DNA of 37,278 bases. Origin: Psychroflexus maritimus. GTDB taxonomy: Bacteria; Bacteroidota; Bacteroidia; Flavobacteriales; Flavobacteriaceae. The position numbers were made by a program, and so were the translations under genes. A model generated the notes under the pieces. The model was given only the letters and a program-made list of their open reading frames with translations. It made no database searches and was not told where the DNA came from. Of the stretch, positions 1 through 7,770 are shown in pieces (the stretch's first letter is position 1; each line of letters begins with the position of its first letter). The DNA lies in NCBI RefSeq assembly GCF_011089875.1, contig NZ_JAANAS010000043.1, positions 1-37,278 of the forward strand, written 5' to 3'.

Positions 1-9
1 AGGTACTAT
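1..9. repeat. Direct repeat AGGTACTAT, left copy
   Basis: The 9-bp sequence AGGTACTAT recurs exactly at 1306-1314. The similarity continues loosely inward, with CTTTAA nearby in both copies. It is possibly the IS110 junction core. Confidence 0.6.
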
Positions 10-29
10 CTTTAAATCCAAACATTTTT

Positions 30-1214
30 TTAATTTTCAACCATAATTTTTTTATCTTTGATTTTACCGAGAGGAAGCATACTTTGATCACTCACTGGAT
101 GTTTACCTTGTATAGCCAAACTTTTTGTTTGGCTATTTTTTTCGCCTCTTTCAGAGGCGTACCGAGAGGAAAGCTCCTTCTCCTCCTCTTGGATATTTTT
201 ATTTCCTTTATTTTGATAATTAATATCAAAGGGTTCGTTTTTTTTCCACAAGTAATAAATTGTTAACAATAATTTTTTTTGAACAGCGACAATACCTTTC
301 ATTTTGATGCCTGTTCTTTCATAAACTCTAAGGTAAAGGTTCTTAAAAACTGTCCCTTCTGAACCTATTGCTATTAACGATGGCATGTGTAAAATTCGTC
401 TAATCCTTGAGTTTCCCTTTTTCGATATTTTTGTCTTGCCTTTATGAGAACCTGATTGATTTTCTACAACATCATACCCAGAATAACTCACTAGTTGCTT
501 GTAATTTTTAAACAGATTAAATCCATTTGTTTCTGCTATAACAGTAGCTACAGAAAGTATTGATAATCCTCTAACTGTGCAAATATTCTCTACTTTTAAT
601 TTTAGCTCCTCATCACTTTTTATGACTTCTTCGATAGCAATTTCTGTCTTTGTTTTTTGCTTTTCTAAGAAACGTATATGGCTTTTCATTTGCTTAATCA
701 CATGCTTGTTTGATAAAGCTGATTGTTCTTCTGCATGTAGCTTATTCTTTTCTACCGTAATCGATTCCTGAATGGATTGATACTGTCGTGTTAAAGACCT
801 TAGGCTTACAAAAACATCTTTAGGTCTAATCCATTGAGATAAATTTTGTTCTGCCCCCATTTGTGCCAAACCTTTAGCGTCTATTTTATCATTCTTACTT
901 TTTAAGCCAATAGATTGTAAATACTTTTTTGCTTTGTTTGGTAAAATAATAGAAACTCTATACCCTGCATCATCTAGATAATAAGCAAGTTCTTCGTGAT
1001 AAACACCAGTAGCTTCTAAGCTAACAACTATTGGAATAGACTCTTTTTTTGTCCATTTATCAATCCATTTTACTAGCTTTAAAAAGCCTGCTTTTGAATT
1101 AGAAACACTACAAGAAGACTTAACCTTCACGCTTTGATTACAGTCTATCGTGCTTATACAAGCATCTACTTTTTTACTTGACACATCAAGACCTACTGAA
1201 AATTTTAAATTCAT
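30..1214 (-). CDS. IS110-family transposase
   Basis: This is a DEDD-type transposase of the IS110 family, which is related to RuvC and recombines DNA using a bridge RNA. From the chosen start the N-terminus reads MNLKFSVGLDVSSKKVDACI, giving the first catalytic Asp. The Glu follows in VVSLEATGVYHEEL and the paired Asp in KNDKIDAKGLAQMG. The C-terminal transposase_20 part has QSGSHKGKTKISKKGNSRIRR, which includes the conserved serine region. The reading frame extends 22 codons further upstream (to 1280), but family members normally begin just before the GLDVS block, so 1214 is preferred. The last ~65 codons are charged and less conserved, and they run through two perfect hairpins. There are no obvious disruptions, so the gene is probably active. 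The family call is firm; the start is moderately sure. Confidence 0.93.
   Translation of the reverse strand: MNLKFSVGLDVSSKKVDACISTIDCNQSVKVKSSCSVSNSKAGFLKLVKWIDKWTKKESIPIVVSLEATGVYHEELAYYLDDAGYRVSIILPNKAKKYLQSIGLKSKNDKIDAKGLAQMGAEQNLSQWIRPKDVFVSLRSLTRQYQSIQESITVEKNKLHAEEQSALSNKHVIKQMKSHIRFLEKQKTKTEIAIEEVIKSDEELKLKVENICTVRGLSILSVATVIAETNGFNLFKNYKQLVSYSGYDVVENQSGSHKGKTKISKKGNSRIRRILHMPSLIAIGSEGTVFKNLYLRVYERTGIKMKGIVAVQKKLLLTIYYLWKKNEPFDINYQNKGNKNIQEEEKELSSRYASERGEKNSQTKSLAIQGKHPVSDQSMLPLGKIKDKKIMVEN
112..159. other. Two adjacent perfect hairpins inside the transposase 3' end
   Basis: The first hairpin pairs 112-121 with 127-136 (10 bp, loop TTTTT) and is followed on the + strand by a run of seven T, so it resembles a Rho-independent terminator pointing into the element. 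The second pairs CGCCTCT (143-149) with AGAGGCG (153-159) around TTC. Both lie inside the transposase coding tail. The structures are seen directly; their role is unknown. Confidence 0.6.
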
Positions 1215-1305
1215 AATAAAAGTATTTTTTGCGTAATAATCATTAAAATTTTTCTCTAAGACTTTGCTCATGTAATACAATATCTATAACTAAATTATAG
1301 TATTT

Positions 1306-1314
1306 AGGTACTAT
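1306..1314. repeat. Direct repeat AGGTACTAT, right copy
   Basis: This is an exact copy of bases 1-9, lying 91 bp upstream of the preferred transposase start. It could mark the element edge. Alternatively it could be a guide segment copied in a bridge RNA. Confidence 0.6.
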
Positions 1315-1587
1315 TGAATCTTTAAGAAAAAGACTAGGATAGATTTGCCTTTATCAGCATTATCAATCAATGATTGTAACTAGCCCGCAAACAATTTGCT
1401 ACCCTAGCTTTAATGATTTAACTGTTTAAAAATACAAAGATATGAGCCCGCAGACCTAAAAGCTTTGTTTTCTTGGCTTGACAAAGCGACCGGGAGGAAG
1501 CTCTTGGCTAAGCTTTAGAAAACTTGCTTTTGGAGTGAGGACTTGCAACGGAAAGCAGGTTCCTGGCTTCTTCAATTGGTTGTTATT
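1315..1587. other. Structured non-coding stretch between the IS110 gene and the ABC exporter
   Basis: I see no plausible gene here. The stretch holds a nested inverted repeat at 1380-1407 (CTAG outer arms, GCAAA/TTTGC inner arms). It also holds a GCTTTG/CAAAGC pair (1462-1467 and 1482-1487) and a near-repeat AGCCCGCARAC at about 1382 and 1445. A motif at 1488-1501 resembles two copies inside the transposase tail (65-78 and 160-174). It may be part of the insertion sequence, a remnant of an older one, or the trailer of the exporter gene. Confidence 0.4.
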
Positions 1588-3372
1588 TTAACTTAATGTA
1601 CTTAGTTTTTGTAATTCAATAAATTTTTTATAAACTCCTTTGTCCTTTTCAATCAGTTGATTGTGGGTGCCTTTTTCTACAATTTTTCCTTCCTCCATAA
1701 CCAGAATTTGATGTGCGTTTTTGATGGTTGAAAGTCGGTGGGCAATAACAAAAGAGGTGCGTCCTTTCATGAGTTTTTCTAGCGCGTCTTGCACCAATTT
1801 TTCTGATTGTGAATCTAAAGCACTGGTGGCTTCATCTAAAATGAGTATTTTAGGGTCTTTAAGTACCGCACGAGCTATGGCAATGCGTTGACGTTGACCT
1901 CCCGAAAGTTGAACGCCACGTTCTCCTACAATAGTTTCATAAGCTTCTGGAAACTGATTAATAAATTCATCGGCATTGGCTTTTTTTGCGGCTTCAATTA
2001 CTTCATTTTTGGAAGCTTCAGGTTTGCCATATACAATATTTTCATAAATGCTACCGCCAAATAAAAGTACGTCTTGGGGTACAATGGCCATTTGACGCCT
2101 TAATTCGTATAAAGACAGGGAAGTGGCAGGTAGGTTATCAAAGCGAATTTCTCCTAAAGTAGGCTCATAAAAACGATTTAATAAACTGGCTAAGGTTGAT
2201 TTTCCTGCTCCGCTTGAACCAACTATAGCAATGGTTTCGCCAGGATTAACATGGAGGTTAATCTGATTGATGACTTGGATGTCTGGGCGACTTGGGTAAG
2301 CAAAGCTCAGGTTATTGATTTCAACTTTTCCTTGTAGCTGATTTTTGATAGGGCGGGGAGTGATGTTTTCAGGTTGCTCGTCAATTAAATCAAAAACACG
2401 CTCGGTGGCTCCAACCGCTTTTTGAATTTGTGCGTATTGTACAGGTAAACCGCCAATAGAGGCGCCAACAAAAATAGTGTATAAAATGAAAGTTACTAAT
2501 TCAGATTGAGTTAATGCGCCTTCGCTTTGTAATTTAACCGCATACCAAACTAGTAAAACAATAGCTCCAAAAACACAAAAAATGATAAAGGAAGAAAAAG
2601 CTCCTCGGGCTAATCCGCCTTTCATGGCTATTTTTTTAATACTAGTAGTCGATTTTTGATAGCGTAAAATTTCAAAAGCTTCGTTGGTAAAAGCTTTTAC
2701 GCTGGCTATAGCTTGCAAGGTTTCACCCACAATAATGTTAGATTGGGCTACTTCGTCTTGGGCTTCTTTTGAAAGACTTCTAATAAATTTTCCAAAAATC
2801 ACGGCTACAATAGCAAAGACGGGTATGGTGGCAAGCATTAATAAAGAGAGTTCTACAGAGGTGAGAAATAAGGCTATGATTCCTCCAATAAGAATGATGA
2901 TTTGTCTAAGAAATTCGGCTACACCAGTGGTAAACGTATCTTGAATCTGACTAATATCGGCAGCAATTCTAGAATTTAGTTCGCTTACTCTTCTTGAGGA
3001 AAAAAACTGCATGGGCATTTTTACCAAGGTTTCGTAAGTCGCTCTTCTTATTTGAAGAAGCATATTTTCGGTAACATTTACAAAAAGCACGACTCTAAAA
3101 AAGGAAAATACAGCTTGAGCGGTAAAAAGAATGAGTAGAACAATTCCCATTTTATTGATTTCTTCACTAGAAAATTCGGCTGTTTCAATTAAATCTCCCA
3201 TTAACTTTGGAAAAATTAATGCGGTAGCTCCGGTAAGTGCAAGAAAAATGAGACCAATAAATAATTTCCATTGGTGTGGGCGTATGTAATTAAAAATACG
3301 CAAGGATTTTTTAAGATTGGATTTGTTGAGTTTTATTTTTGGTAAATCGTTATTTTTTTTCCGTTTAGCCAT
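1588..3372 (-). CDS. ABC exporter, fused permease and ATPase (MsbA-like)
   Basis: This is a half-transporter of the type I exporter family that works as a homodimer or heterodimer in the inner membrane. Residues ~30-310 form the six-helix transmembrane domain. The nucleotide-binding domain has Walker A GSSGAGKST at ~385-393, the signature LSGGQRQRIAIARA from ~489, Walker B ILILDEATSALD, and the switch His in VIAHRLSTI. At 594 residues it is a standard length. The substrate cannot be read from sequence; lipid, lipid A precursors or drugs are the usual possibilities for this MsbA/BmrA-like group. It lies downstream of ppa on the same strand, but a strong terminator separates them. All motifs are intact. 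Confidence 0.93.
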   Translation of the reverse strand: MAKRKKNNDLPKIKLNKSNLKKSLRIFNYIRPHQWKLFIGLIFLALTGATALIFPKLMGDLIETAEFSSEEINKMGIVLLILFTAQAVFSFFRVVLFVNVTENMLLQIRRATYETLVKMPMQFFSSRRVSELNSRIAADISQIQDTFTTGVAEFLRQIIILIGGIIALFLTSVELSLLMLATIPVFAIVAVIFGKFIRSLSKEAQDEVAQSNIIVGETLQAIASVKAFTNEAFEILRYQKSTTSIKKIAMKGGLARGAFSSFIIFCVFGAIVLLVWYAVKLQSEGALTQSELVTFILYTIFVGASIGGLPVQYAQIQKAVGATERVFDLIDEQPENITPRPIKNQLQGKVEINNLSFAYPSRPDIQVINQINLHVNPGETIAIVGSSGAGKSTLASLLNRFYEPTLGEIRFDNLPATSLSLYELRRQMAIVPQDVLLFGGSIYENIVYGKPEASKNEVIEAAKKANADEFINQFPEAYETIVGERGVQLSGGQRQRIAIARAVLKDPKILILDEATSALDSQSEKLVQDALEKLMKGRTSFVIAHRLSTIKNAHQILVMEEGKIVEKGTHNQLIEKDKGVYKKFIELQKLSTLS

Positions 3373-3440
3373 ATATGCTGATGTTGTTGTTGCAAATAAT
3401 AATTGAATAAATCAATCTTTACCTCAAGTACAATTTTAGT

Positions 3441-3474
3441 AAAAAAAAACTGCCTTAGTAGTTTTAAGGCAGTT
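3441..3474 (-). terminator. Rho-independent terminator of ppa
   Basis: A perfect 10-bp stem (3448-3457 with 3465-3474, loop 3458-3464) is followed on the minus strand by a run of T, seen as A at 3441-3449 on the + strand. It lies 22 bases past the ppa stop codon. Confidence 0.88.
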
Positions 3475-3495
3475 AGCGTAGGTATATTTTAGTAA

Positions 3496-4005
3496 TTATC
3501 TAATGCTTACTTCTGCAAGCGGTGTATCACTATCTTCAAATCTTTTTTTACAAGTTTCGTAAATTTCTCTTGCTTCTTTAGCGTCTCCCCAGTTGCCAAT
3601 TTCTACTTTTTTCTTTTCAAGGTCTTTATACACTTTAAAGAAATGTTCAATTTCAGCTACCAAATGATTATTTACGTCTTTTAAATCGTTTAATCTTGAT
3701 GCAATAGGGTCACTTACGGGAACACAAATAATTTTTTCGTCTGGTCCTTTTTCATCGGCCATGTGAAAAACTCCAATAGGCTTAACTTCCATTACACAGC
3801 CTGGAAACGTAGGTTCTGTAACCAACACTAATACATCTAACGGGTCGTTATCTAAAGCTAATGTTTCTGGAATAAAACCGTAATCGGCTGGATACATCAT
3901 GGAAGAAAACAACATTCTATCAAAGCGTATTTTCTTTAATTCAAAATCGTATTCGTATTTATTTCTACTTCCCTTAGGAATTTCTATTAGTACATCAAAC
4001 GTCAT
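3496..4005 (-). CDS. ppa: Soluble inorganic pyrophosphatase (family I)
   Basis: This cytoplasmic enzyme hydrolyses pyrophosphate to phosphate and so pulls nucleic acid and activation reactions forward. The 169 residues match compact bacterial family I enzymes. The family signature DNDPLDVLV supplies the metal-binding aspartates. The substrate-site residues lie in RFDRMLFSSMMYPADYGFIP, and KKKVEIGNWGDAKEA near the C-terminus is also typical. The gene stands alone with its own terminator. A TAnnTTTG element (TAAATTTG on the minus strand, 4044-4051) sits about 40 bases upstream of the start. Confidence 0.95.
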   Translation of the reverse strand: MTFDVLIEIPKGSRNKYEYDFELKKIRFDRMLFSSMMYPADYGFIPETLALDNDPLDVLVLVTEPTFPGCVMEVKPIGVFHMADEKGPDEKIICVPVSDPIASRLNDLKDVNNHLVAEIEHFFKVYKDLEKKKVEIGNWGDAKEAREIYETCKKRFEDSDTPLAEVSIR

Positions 4006-4043
4006 AGTTTTTGTATTAAATTGTTAATTTATTTAAAGTCCGG

Positions 4044-4051
4044 CAAATTTA
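4044..4051 (-). promoter_or_regulatory. Flavobacterial -7 element of ppa
   Basis: Read on the minus strand this is TAAATTTG, an exact match to the TAnnTTTG consensus of the Bacteroidota housekeeping sigma factor. It is placed to give a leader of roughly 30 nt. I see no clear -33 TTG at the usual distance. Confidence 0.5.
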
Positions 4052-4147
4052 TGAAAACTTCTTAGTAAACTGACTTTAAAACTTGTTTTTTATCCTATTT
4101 CAATTAAAATTTAATGATTTGCTAATCTACTGCAATACGAATGTACG

Positions 4148-4155
4148 TATTTTTG
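4148..4155 (+). promoter_or_regulatory. -7 element upstream of the esterase-like lipoprotein gene
   Basis: TATTTTTG is an exact TAnnTTTG match. A transcript starting a few bases downstream would reach the TTG start at 4178 after a leader of about 15-20 nt. A TTTG at 4118-4121 is a possible -33 element, but its 26-base spacing is long. Confidence 0.5.
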
Positions 4156-4177
4156 AAAATCATTAATTATTTGACCA

Positions 4178-5293
4178 TTGACTTATTTAAGCATAAAATT
4201 TAATTCGAAGTATTTTTTACTCATTGCTTTTCTTTTTTTGTTAAGTAGTTGCTCTGTTACTAAAAAAAGTAAAAATCCCAGTCTGAAATTTAATTTTTTA
4301 GACGAATATGTAATTCCTGCTGAAACGTATTTTAATGATGAAGAAATTGGCGGACTTTCTGGCGTTGATTATGTTGACGGAAAGCTCTTTTTAGTGGATG
4401 ACCGCTCATCCAAACCTATTATTTATGAAGCGGATTTGCAGGTGAATAATCAGCAAATAGATAGTCTTGTTTTTATGCGAAGTTTTAATTTGAAGAAAAC
4501 AGATAGAGGCTTTCAATCAATAGCTTTAGACTTGGAATCTATACGTTACAAAAAAGGAAATTTTTGGCTTACTTCTGAAGGATACATTACAGGAGAAAAA
4601 AATCCTTCTATCTTTCAAATTGATGACCAAGGAAAGTTTTTAAGCGAAGTTGAATTACCGAGTTATTTCCAAGTAGGAGGGGAGAACCAGCCTAGAAATA
4701 ATGGCGTATTTGAAGCTTTGAGTGTTGATCTTCAAGATTCAAATTTGATATGGACTGCCACTGAACTTCCATTGAAAGAAGACGGAAAAACACCGATTTT
4801 ATGGAATCGATTTACCCCCGTTCGGTTTAGTCAGTTTAACATAACAACTGGACAAATAGAAAAAGAATTTGCTTATTCCTTAGATCGAGTGGTTAAATGG
4901 CCGTTGTTGCCTTTTGTAATAAATGGAGTGACCGAAATCTTAGCCTATCAAAATAATCGATTTTTAGTTTTGGAGCGGGCATTTTCAGCGGGAAGAGGTG
5001 AAAAATCTAGTCGTGTGAAATTATTTTTAGCCGATCTTTCTGAAGCTGATTCAAGTTTAGGTTTGGAAGTCTTAAATAAGAAGCTTCAACTTGCTGAAAA
5101 AGAATTGGTTTTGGATTTTAAGAAAATTAGAAAGCAATTGCCTTCAAAAATCATTGATAATATTGAAGGAATGTGTTTTGGACCAAAACTAACCAATGGA
5201 AATCGAAGTTTGTTGTTGATTTCCGACAATAATTTTAATTCGTTTGGCGATCAAATTACGCAGCTTATTTGGTTAGAAATGATTGAGGATTGA
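4178..5293 (+). CDS. Esterase-like activity of phytase family lipoprotein
   Basis: This is a predicted lipoprotein whose signal peptide ends in LLSSC, so the Cys at ~25 would be acylated. The mature part matches the 'esterase-like activity of phytase' family (PF13449), a beta-propeller-like fold. Typical blocks are EIGGLSGVDY, LDLESIRYKKGNFWLTSEGY and NIEGMCFG. The natural substrate is not known. The reading frame has no ATG before the lipobox, so the start must be the TTG at 4178. It is convergent with murB, leaving only 14 bases between them. The family is well supported; the function is not. Confidence 0.85.
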   Translation: MTYLSIKFNSKYFLLIAFLFLLSSCSVTKKSKNPSLKFNFLDEYVIPAETYFNDEEIGGLSGVDYVDGKLFLVDDRSSKPIIYEADLQVNNQQIDSLVFMRSFNLKKTDRGFQSIALDLESIRYKKGNFWLTSEGYITGEKNPSIFQIDDQGKFLSEVELPSYFQVGGENQPRNNGVFEALSVDLQDSNLIWTATELPLKEDGKTPILWNRFTPVRFSQFNITTGQIEKEFAYSLDRVVKWPLLPFVINGVTEILAYQNNRFLVLERAFSAGRGEKSSRVKLFLADLSEADSSLGLEVLNKKLQLAEKELVLDFKKIRKQLPSKIIDNIEGMCFGPKLTNGNRSLLLISDNNFNSFGDQITQLIWLEMIED

Positions 5294-5307
5294 TGTTTAA
5301 AAAAAGT

Positions 5308-6324
5308 TTAAATAATGTTGACTTCGGCTTCCAATTGAATTTTAAACTGCTGTTGAATTTCCTTTTGAATTTGTTGCGCTAGGGCTAATATTTCTGCTCC
5401 TGTGGCATTTCCGTAATTCACCAAGACTAAAGCTTGTTTTTTATGAACGCCTGCGTCATTTATTCGCATTCCTTTAAAGCCTGCTTTTTCAATTAACCAA
5501 CCGGCTGGAATTTTTACCTGTTGATCATTTATTTTATAAAAAGGAACCTCTGGATAGGATTTTTGGATGTAGTCTAAATAGCTTTTGTCAACTACAGGGT
5601 TTTTGAAAAAACTACCAGAATTACCAATTTCTTTGGGGTTAGGTAATTTGGATTCCCGAATAGCAATAACGGCATCAGAAATGCTTTTTATACTCACTTC
5701 CCCACGGTATTTTACTTTGCTTAATTCTTCTTGAATGGCTCCATAAGTAGTTTTAAGTTCGTGTTTGCGCTTAGTTAAAATAAAATCGACTGAAGTAATT
5801 ATATACTGCCCTTTGGCTTTATTTTTGAAAATTGAATTTCGGTAACCAAATTGACAATCAACTTTGGTAAATTCTTCTTCGTTTACACTTTGTATATGAA
5901 CGGCTTTACAAGAATGAAAAACATCCTTTAGTTCGACTCCATAAGCCCCAATATTTTGGATAGGAGAAGTTCCTACACACCCAGGAATAAGCGATAAATT
6001 TTCAATTCCTCCGTAATTTTGCTCAATACACCACAATACAAATTGATGCCAATTTTCTCCGGCTTGCACACGAACTCTTACCTTATTTTCATCTTCTTCA
6101 ATAATTTGTTTACCAAGATTCTGAATATGAAGCACTGTTTTGTCTAAATCTTTGGTAAGAAGCATATTGCTACCACCACTTAAAATAAAAAGTTCTGAAG
6201 CATAAAAACGCTTCAGAACATGTTTAATTTCTTCGGTAGAAGAAACAGCTAGGTATTGTTTAGCTTTTACATTTAAGCCAAATGTATTGTGTAATTTTAA
6301 GGAATAGTCTTTCTTAATTTCCAT
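5308..6324 (-). CDS. murB: UDP-N-acetylenolpyruvoylglucosamine reductase
   Basis: MurB is a cytoplasmic FAD enzyme that reduces UDP-GlcNAc-enolpyruvate to UDP-MurNAc with NADPH, the second committed step of peptidoglycan synthesis. FAD-binding blocks are visible: LSGGSNMLL (~49-56), the QAGENWHQF region and IPGCVGTSPIQNIGAYGVEL (~113-132). The type I loop carries Y161-R162 in FGYRNSIFK. The proton-donor Ser is S238 in GNSGSFFKNP, and LEAEV near the end supplies the conserved Glu. The 338 residues are normal for the E. coli-like type. The start codon abuts the stop of the upstream aminotransferase gene, so the two are probably co-transcribed. Confidence 0.96.
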   Translation of the reverse strand: MEIKKDYSLKLHNTFGLNVKAKQYLAVSSTEEIKHVLKRFYASELFILSGGSNMLLTKDLDKTVLHIQNLGKQIIEEDENKVRVRVQAGENWHQFVLWCIEQNYGGIENLSLIPGCVGTSPIQNIGAYGVELKDVFHSCKAVHIQSVNEEEFTKVDCQFGYRNSIFKNKAKGQYIITSVDFILTKRKHELKTTYGAIQEELSKVKYRGEVSIKSISDAVIAIRESKLPNPKEIGNSGSFFKNPVVDKSYLDYIQKSYPEVPFYKINDQQVKIPAGWLIEKAGFKGMRINDAGVHKKQALVLVNYGNATGAEILALAQQIQKEIQQQFKIQLEAEVNII

Positions 6325-7518
6325 TTATTTATTTGGATATACCTCAATGGCTTTCTTTAAAATTTCAATGGCTTTTTTAAGCGATTCAATATTGAGCACG
6401 TAGGCAATTCTAATTTGGTTCTTTCCTGCGCCTTCAGTAGAGTAAAATCCTCCCGCTGGAGCAACCATAATGGTTTCGCCGTTTAAATCAAAATCAGAAA
6501 GTAACCATTTAGCAAAGTCTTCAGCATCATTAATCGGTAATTCAACGGTACAATAAAAAGCTCCTTTTGGAACAGCAATTTTTGTTCCTTCAATTTCTTT
6601 TAAGCCTTCAATTAAAGTATTTCTTCGTAAAACATATTCGTCAATTACTTCATTAAAGTATTCATCGGGAGTTTCGGTCGCTGCTTCTGCTGCAATTTGT
6701 GCAAATGTAGGGGGGCTCAATCTAGCTTGAGCAAATTTCATAGCTGTATTCATAAACTCCTTGTTTTTGGAAGCCAGGCAACCTATTCGCGCTCCACACA
6801 TACTGTAACGCTTAGAAACAGAATCAATCATAATGGCGTGATTTTTCAGTTTTTCAACACTCATTATCGAATGATGAACGGCGCCATCGTAAGCAAACTC
6901 TCTATATACTTCATCAGCTAAAATAAACAAATCGTGTTTAATAGCTAAATCGGCGAGTTGATTAATTTCATCTTTGGTGTATAAATAACCTGTAGGATTT
7001 CCAGGATTACAAACTAAAATAGCCTTGGTTTTAGGCGTAATTAGTTTTTCAAATTCGCTAATTGGAGGTAGGGCAAAATTATCTTCAATTTTTCCTTGCA
7101 CTGCTTTTACCTTTACCCCAGATGCCGTAGCAAAGCCGTTGTAATTAGCGTAAAATGGCTCAGGAATAATGACTTCGTCACCTGGGTCGGTAATACAACC
7201 CATAGCAAAGAGTAAGGCCTCAGAACCACCTGTAGTCACAATCATTTCTTCTTTATTAATAGATAAACCACTTTTAGCGTAATATTGGGCTAATTTTTCA
7301 CGGTAAGATTCAAATCCTTGAGAAGGACTATACGATAAGATCGTTAAGTCGTTATTTTTTACAGCATCAAGTGCTTTTTGTGGTGTTTCAATATCGGGTT
7401 GTCCAATATTTAAATAGTAAATTTTTTTTCCTTTTTTGGTAGCTTCATCAGCATAAGGAACTAATTTTCTTATCGGAGATTCTGGCATAGAAATGCCCTT
7501 CTTAGAGAGTGCTGGCAT
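6325..7518 (-). CDS. PLP-dependent class I/II aminotransferase
   Basis: This is a fold-type I aminotransferase of the aspartate aminotransferase group. Counting from the Met at 7518, SYSPSQGFESYRE (~62-74) is the substrate-loop block, NPGNPTG lies at 171-177, and the PLP Schiff-base lysine is K236 in SVSKRYSMCGARIG. An Arg near the C-terminus (NQIRIAYVL) would hold the alpha-carboxylate. The frame is open to 7575, but the preferred start (MPALSKKGISMPESPIRKL) matches usual family N-termini. The exact donor and acceptor amino acids cannot be told. It is immediately upstream of murB with no gap. Confidence 0.93.
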   Translation of the reverse strand: MPALSKKGISMPESPIRKLVPYADEATKKGKKIYYLNIGQPDIETPQKALDAVKNNDLTILSYSPSQGFESYREKLAQYYAKSGLSINKEEMIVTTGGSEALLFAMGCITDPGDEVIIPEPFYANYNGFATASGVKVKAVQGKIEDNFALPPISEFEKLITPKTKAILVCNPGNPTGYLYTKDEINQLADLAIKHDLFILADEVYREFAYDGAVHHSIMSVEKLKNHAIMIDSVSKRYSMCGARIGCLASKNKEFMNTAMKFAQARLSPPTFAQIAAEAATETPDEYFNEVIDEYVLRRNTLIEGLKEIEGTKIAVPKGAFYCTVELPINDAEDFAKWLLSDFDLNGETIMVAPAGGFYSTEGAGKNQIRIAYVLNIESLKKAIEILKKAIEVYPNK

Positions 7519-7610
7519 AAAATATTCTTTTGCGCAAAAATGCAAAATATATGTTAGATATTGCCATTTCAGCAATAGTAAAATTAGTTTTTTGACTATT
7601 TTTATGAAAT

Positions 7611-7745
7611 GAACAATTCACAAAGATTCTATCCTCTAAACATAAAGGGCTAGTTAAGCTTAAAATTCAACGGGGAGAGAAAATTTTTGAAATTCAACTA
7701 ATTCTTCAAGACCGACTTAAAGTTTTGGATGAGGAAAATAAGTAG
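7611..7745 (+). pseudogene. Small remnant resembling the end of a PDZ domain
   Basis: An open frame without a start codon reads EQFTKILSSKHKGLVKLKIQ and then RGEKIFEIQLILQDRL and a stop. The pattern of K-x-K-I-x-R-G-E-K followed by a beta-strand resembles the last strands of PDZ domains at the C-terminus of periplasmic proteases. A stop codon lies two codons upstream, so nothing ahead of it is coding. I read it as the 3' end of a deleted gene. This is tentative because the piece is only about 44 residues. Confidence 0.35.
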
Positions 7746-7770
7746 GCATTTTGAATTGAGCCCATTTATA

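Larger units (their letters stand above)
1..1314 (-). mobile_element. IS110-family insertion sequence (probable limits)
   Basis: The transposase gene is bracketed by a 9-bp direct repeat, AGGTACTAT, at 1-9 and 1306-1314. IS110 elements do not make conventional target duplications, but they do carry a short core (often CT) at both junctions, and the repeat contains CT. The left copy is the very first base of the window, so the element may continue outside it. With these limits the non-coding ends are only about 29 bp and 91 bp, which is short for a bridge RNA. The true limits could therefore be wider. The limits are inferred. Confidence 0.5.

Noticed and set aside
84-266. Open frame of 60 codons on the + strand within the IS110 gene
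   Set aside because: It is antisense to the transposase, made of hydrophobic low-complexity residues produced by T-rich DNA, and has no family resemblance.
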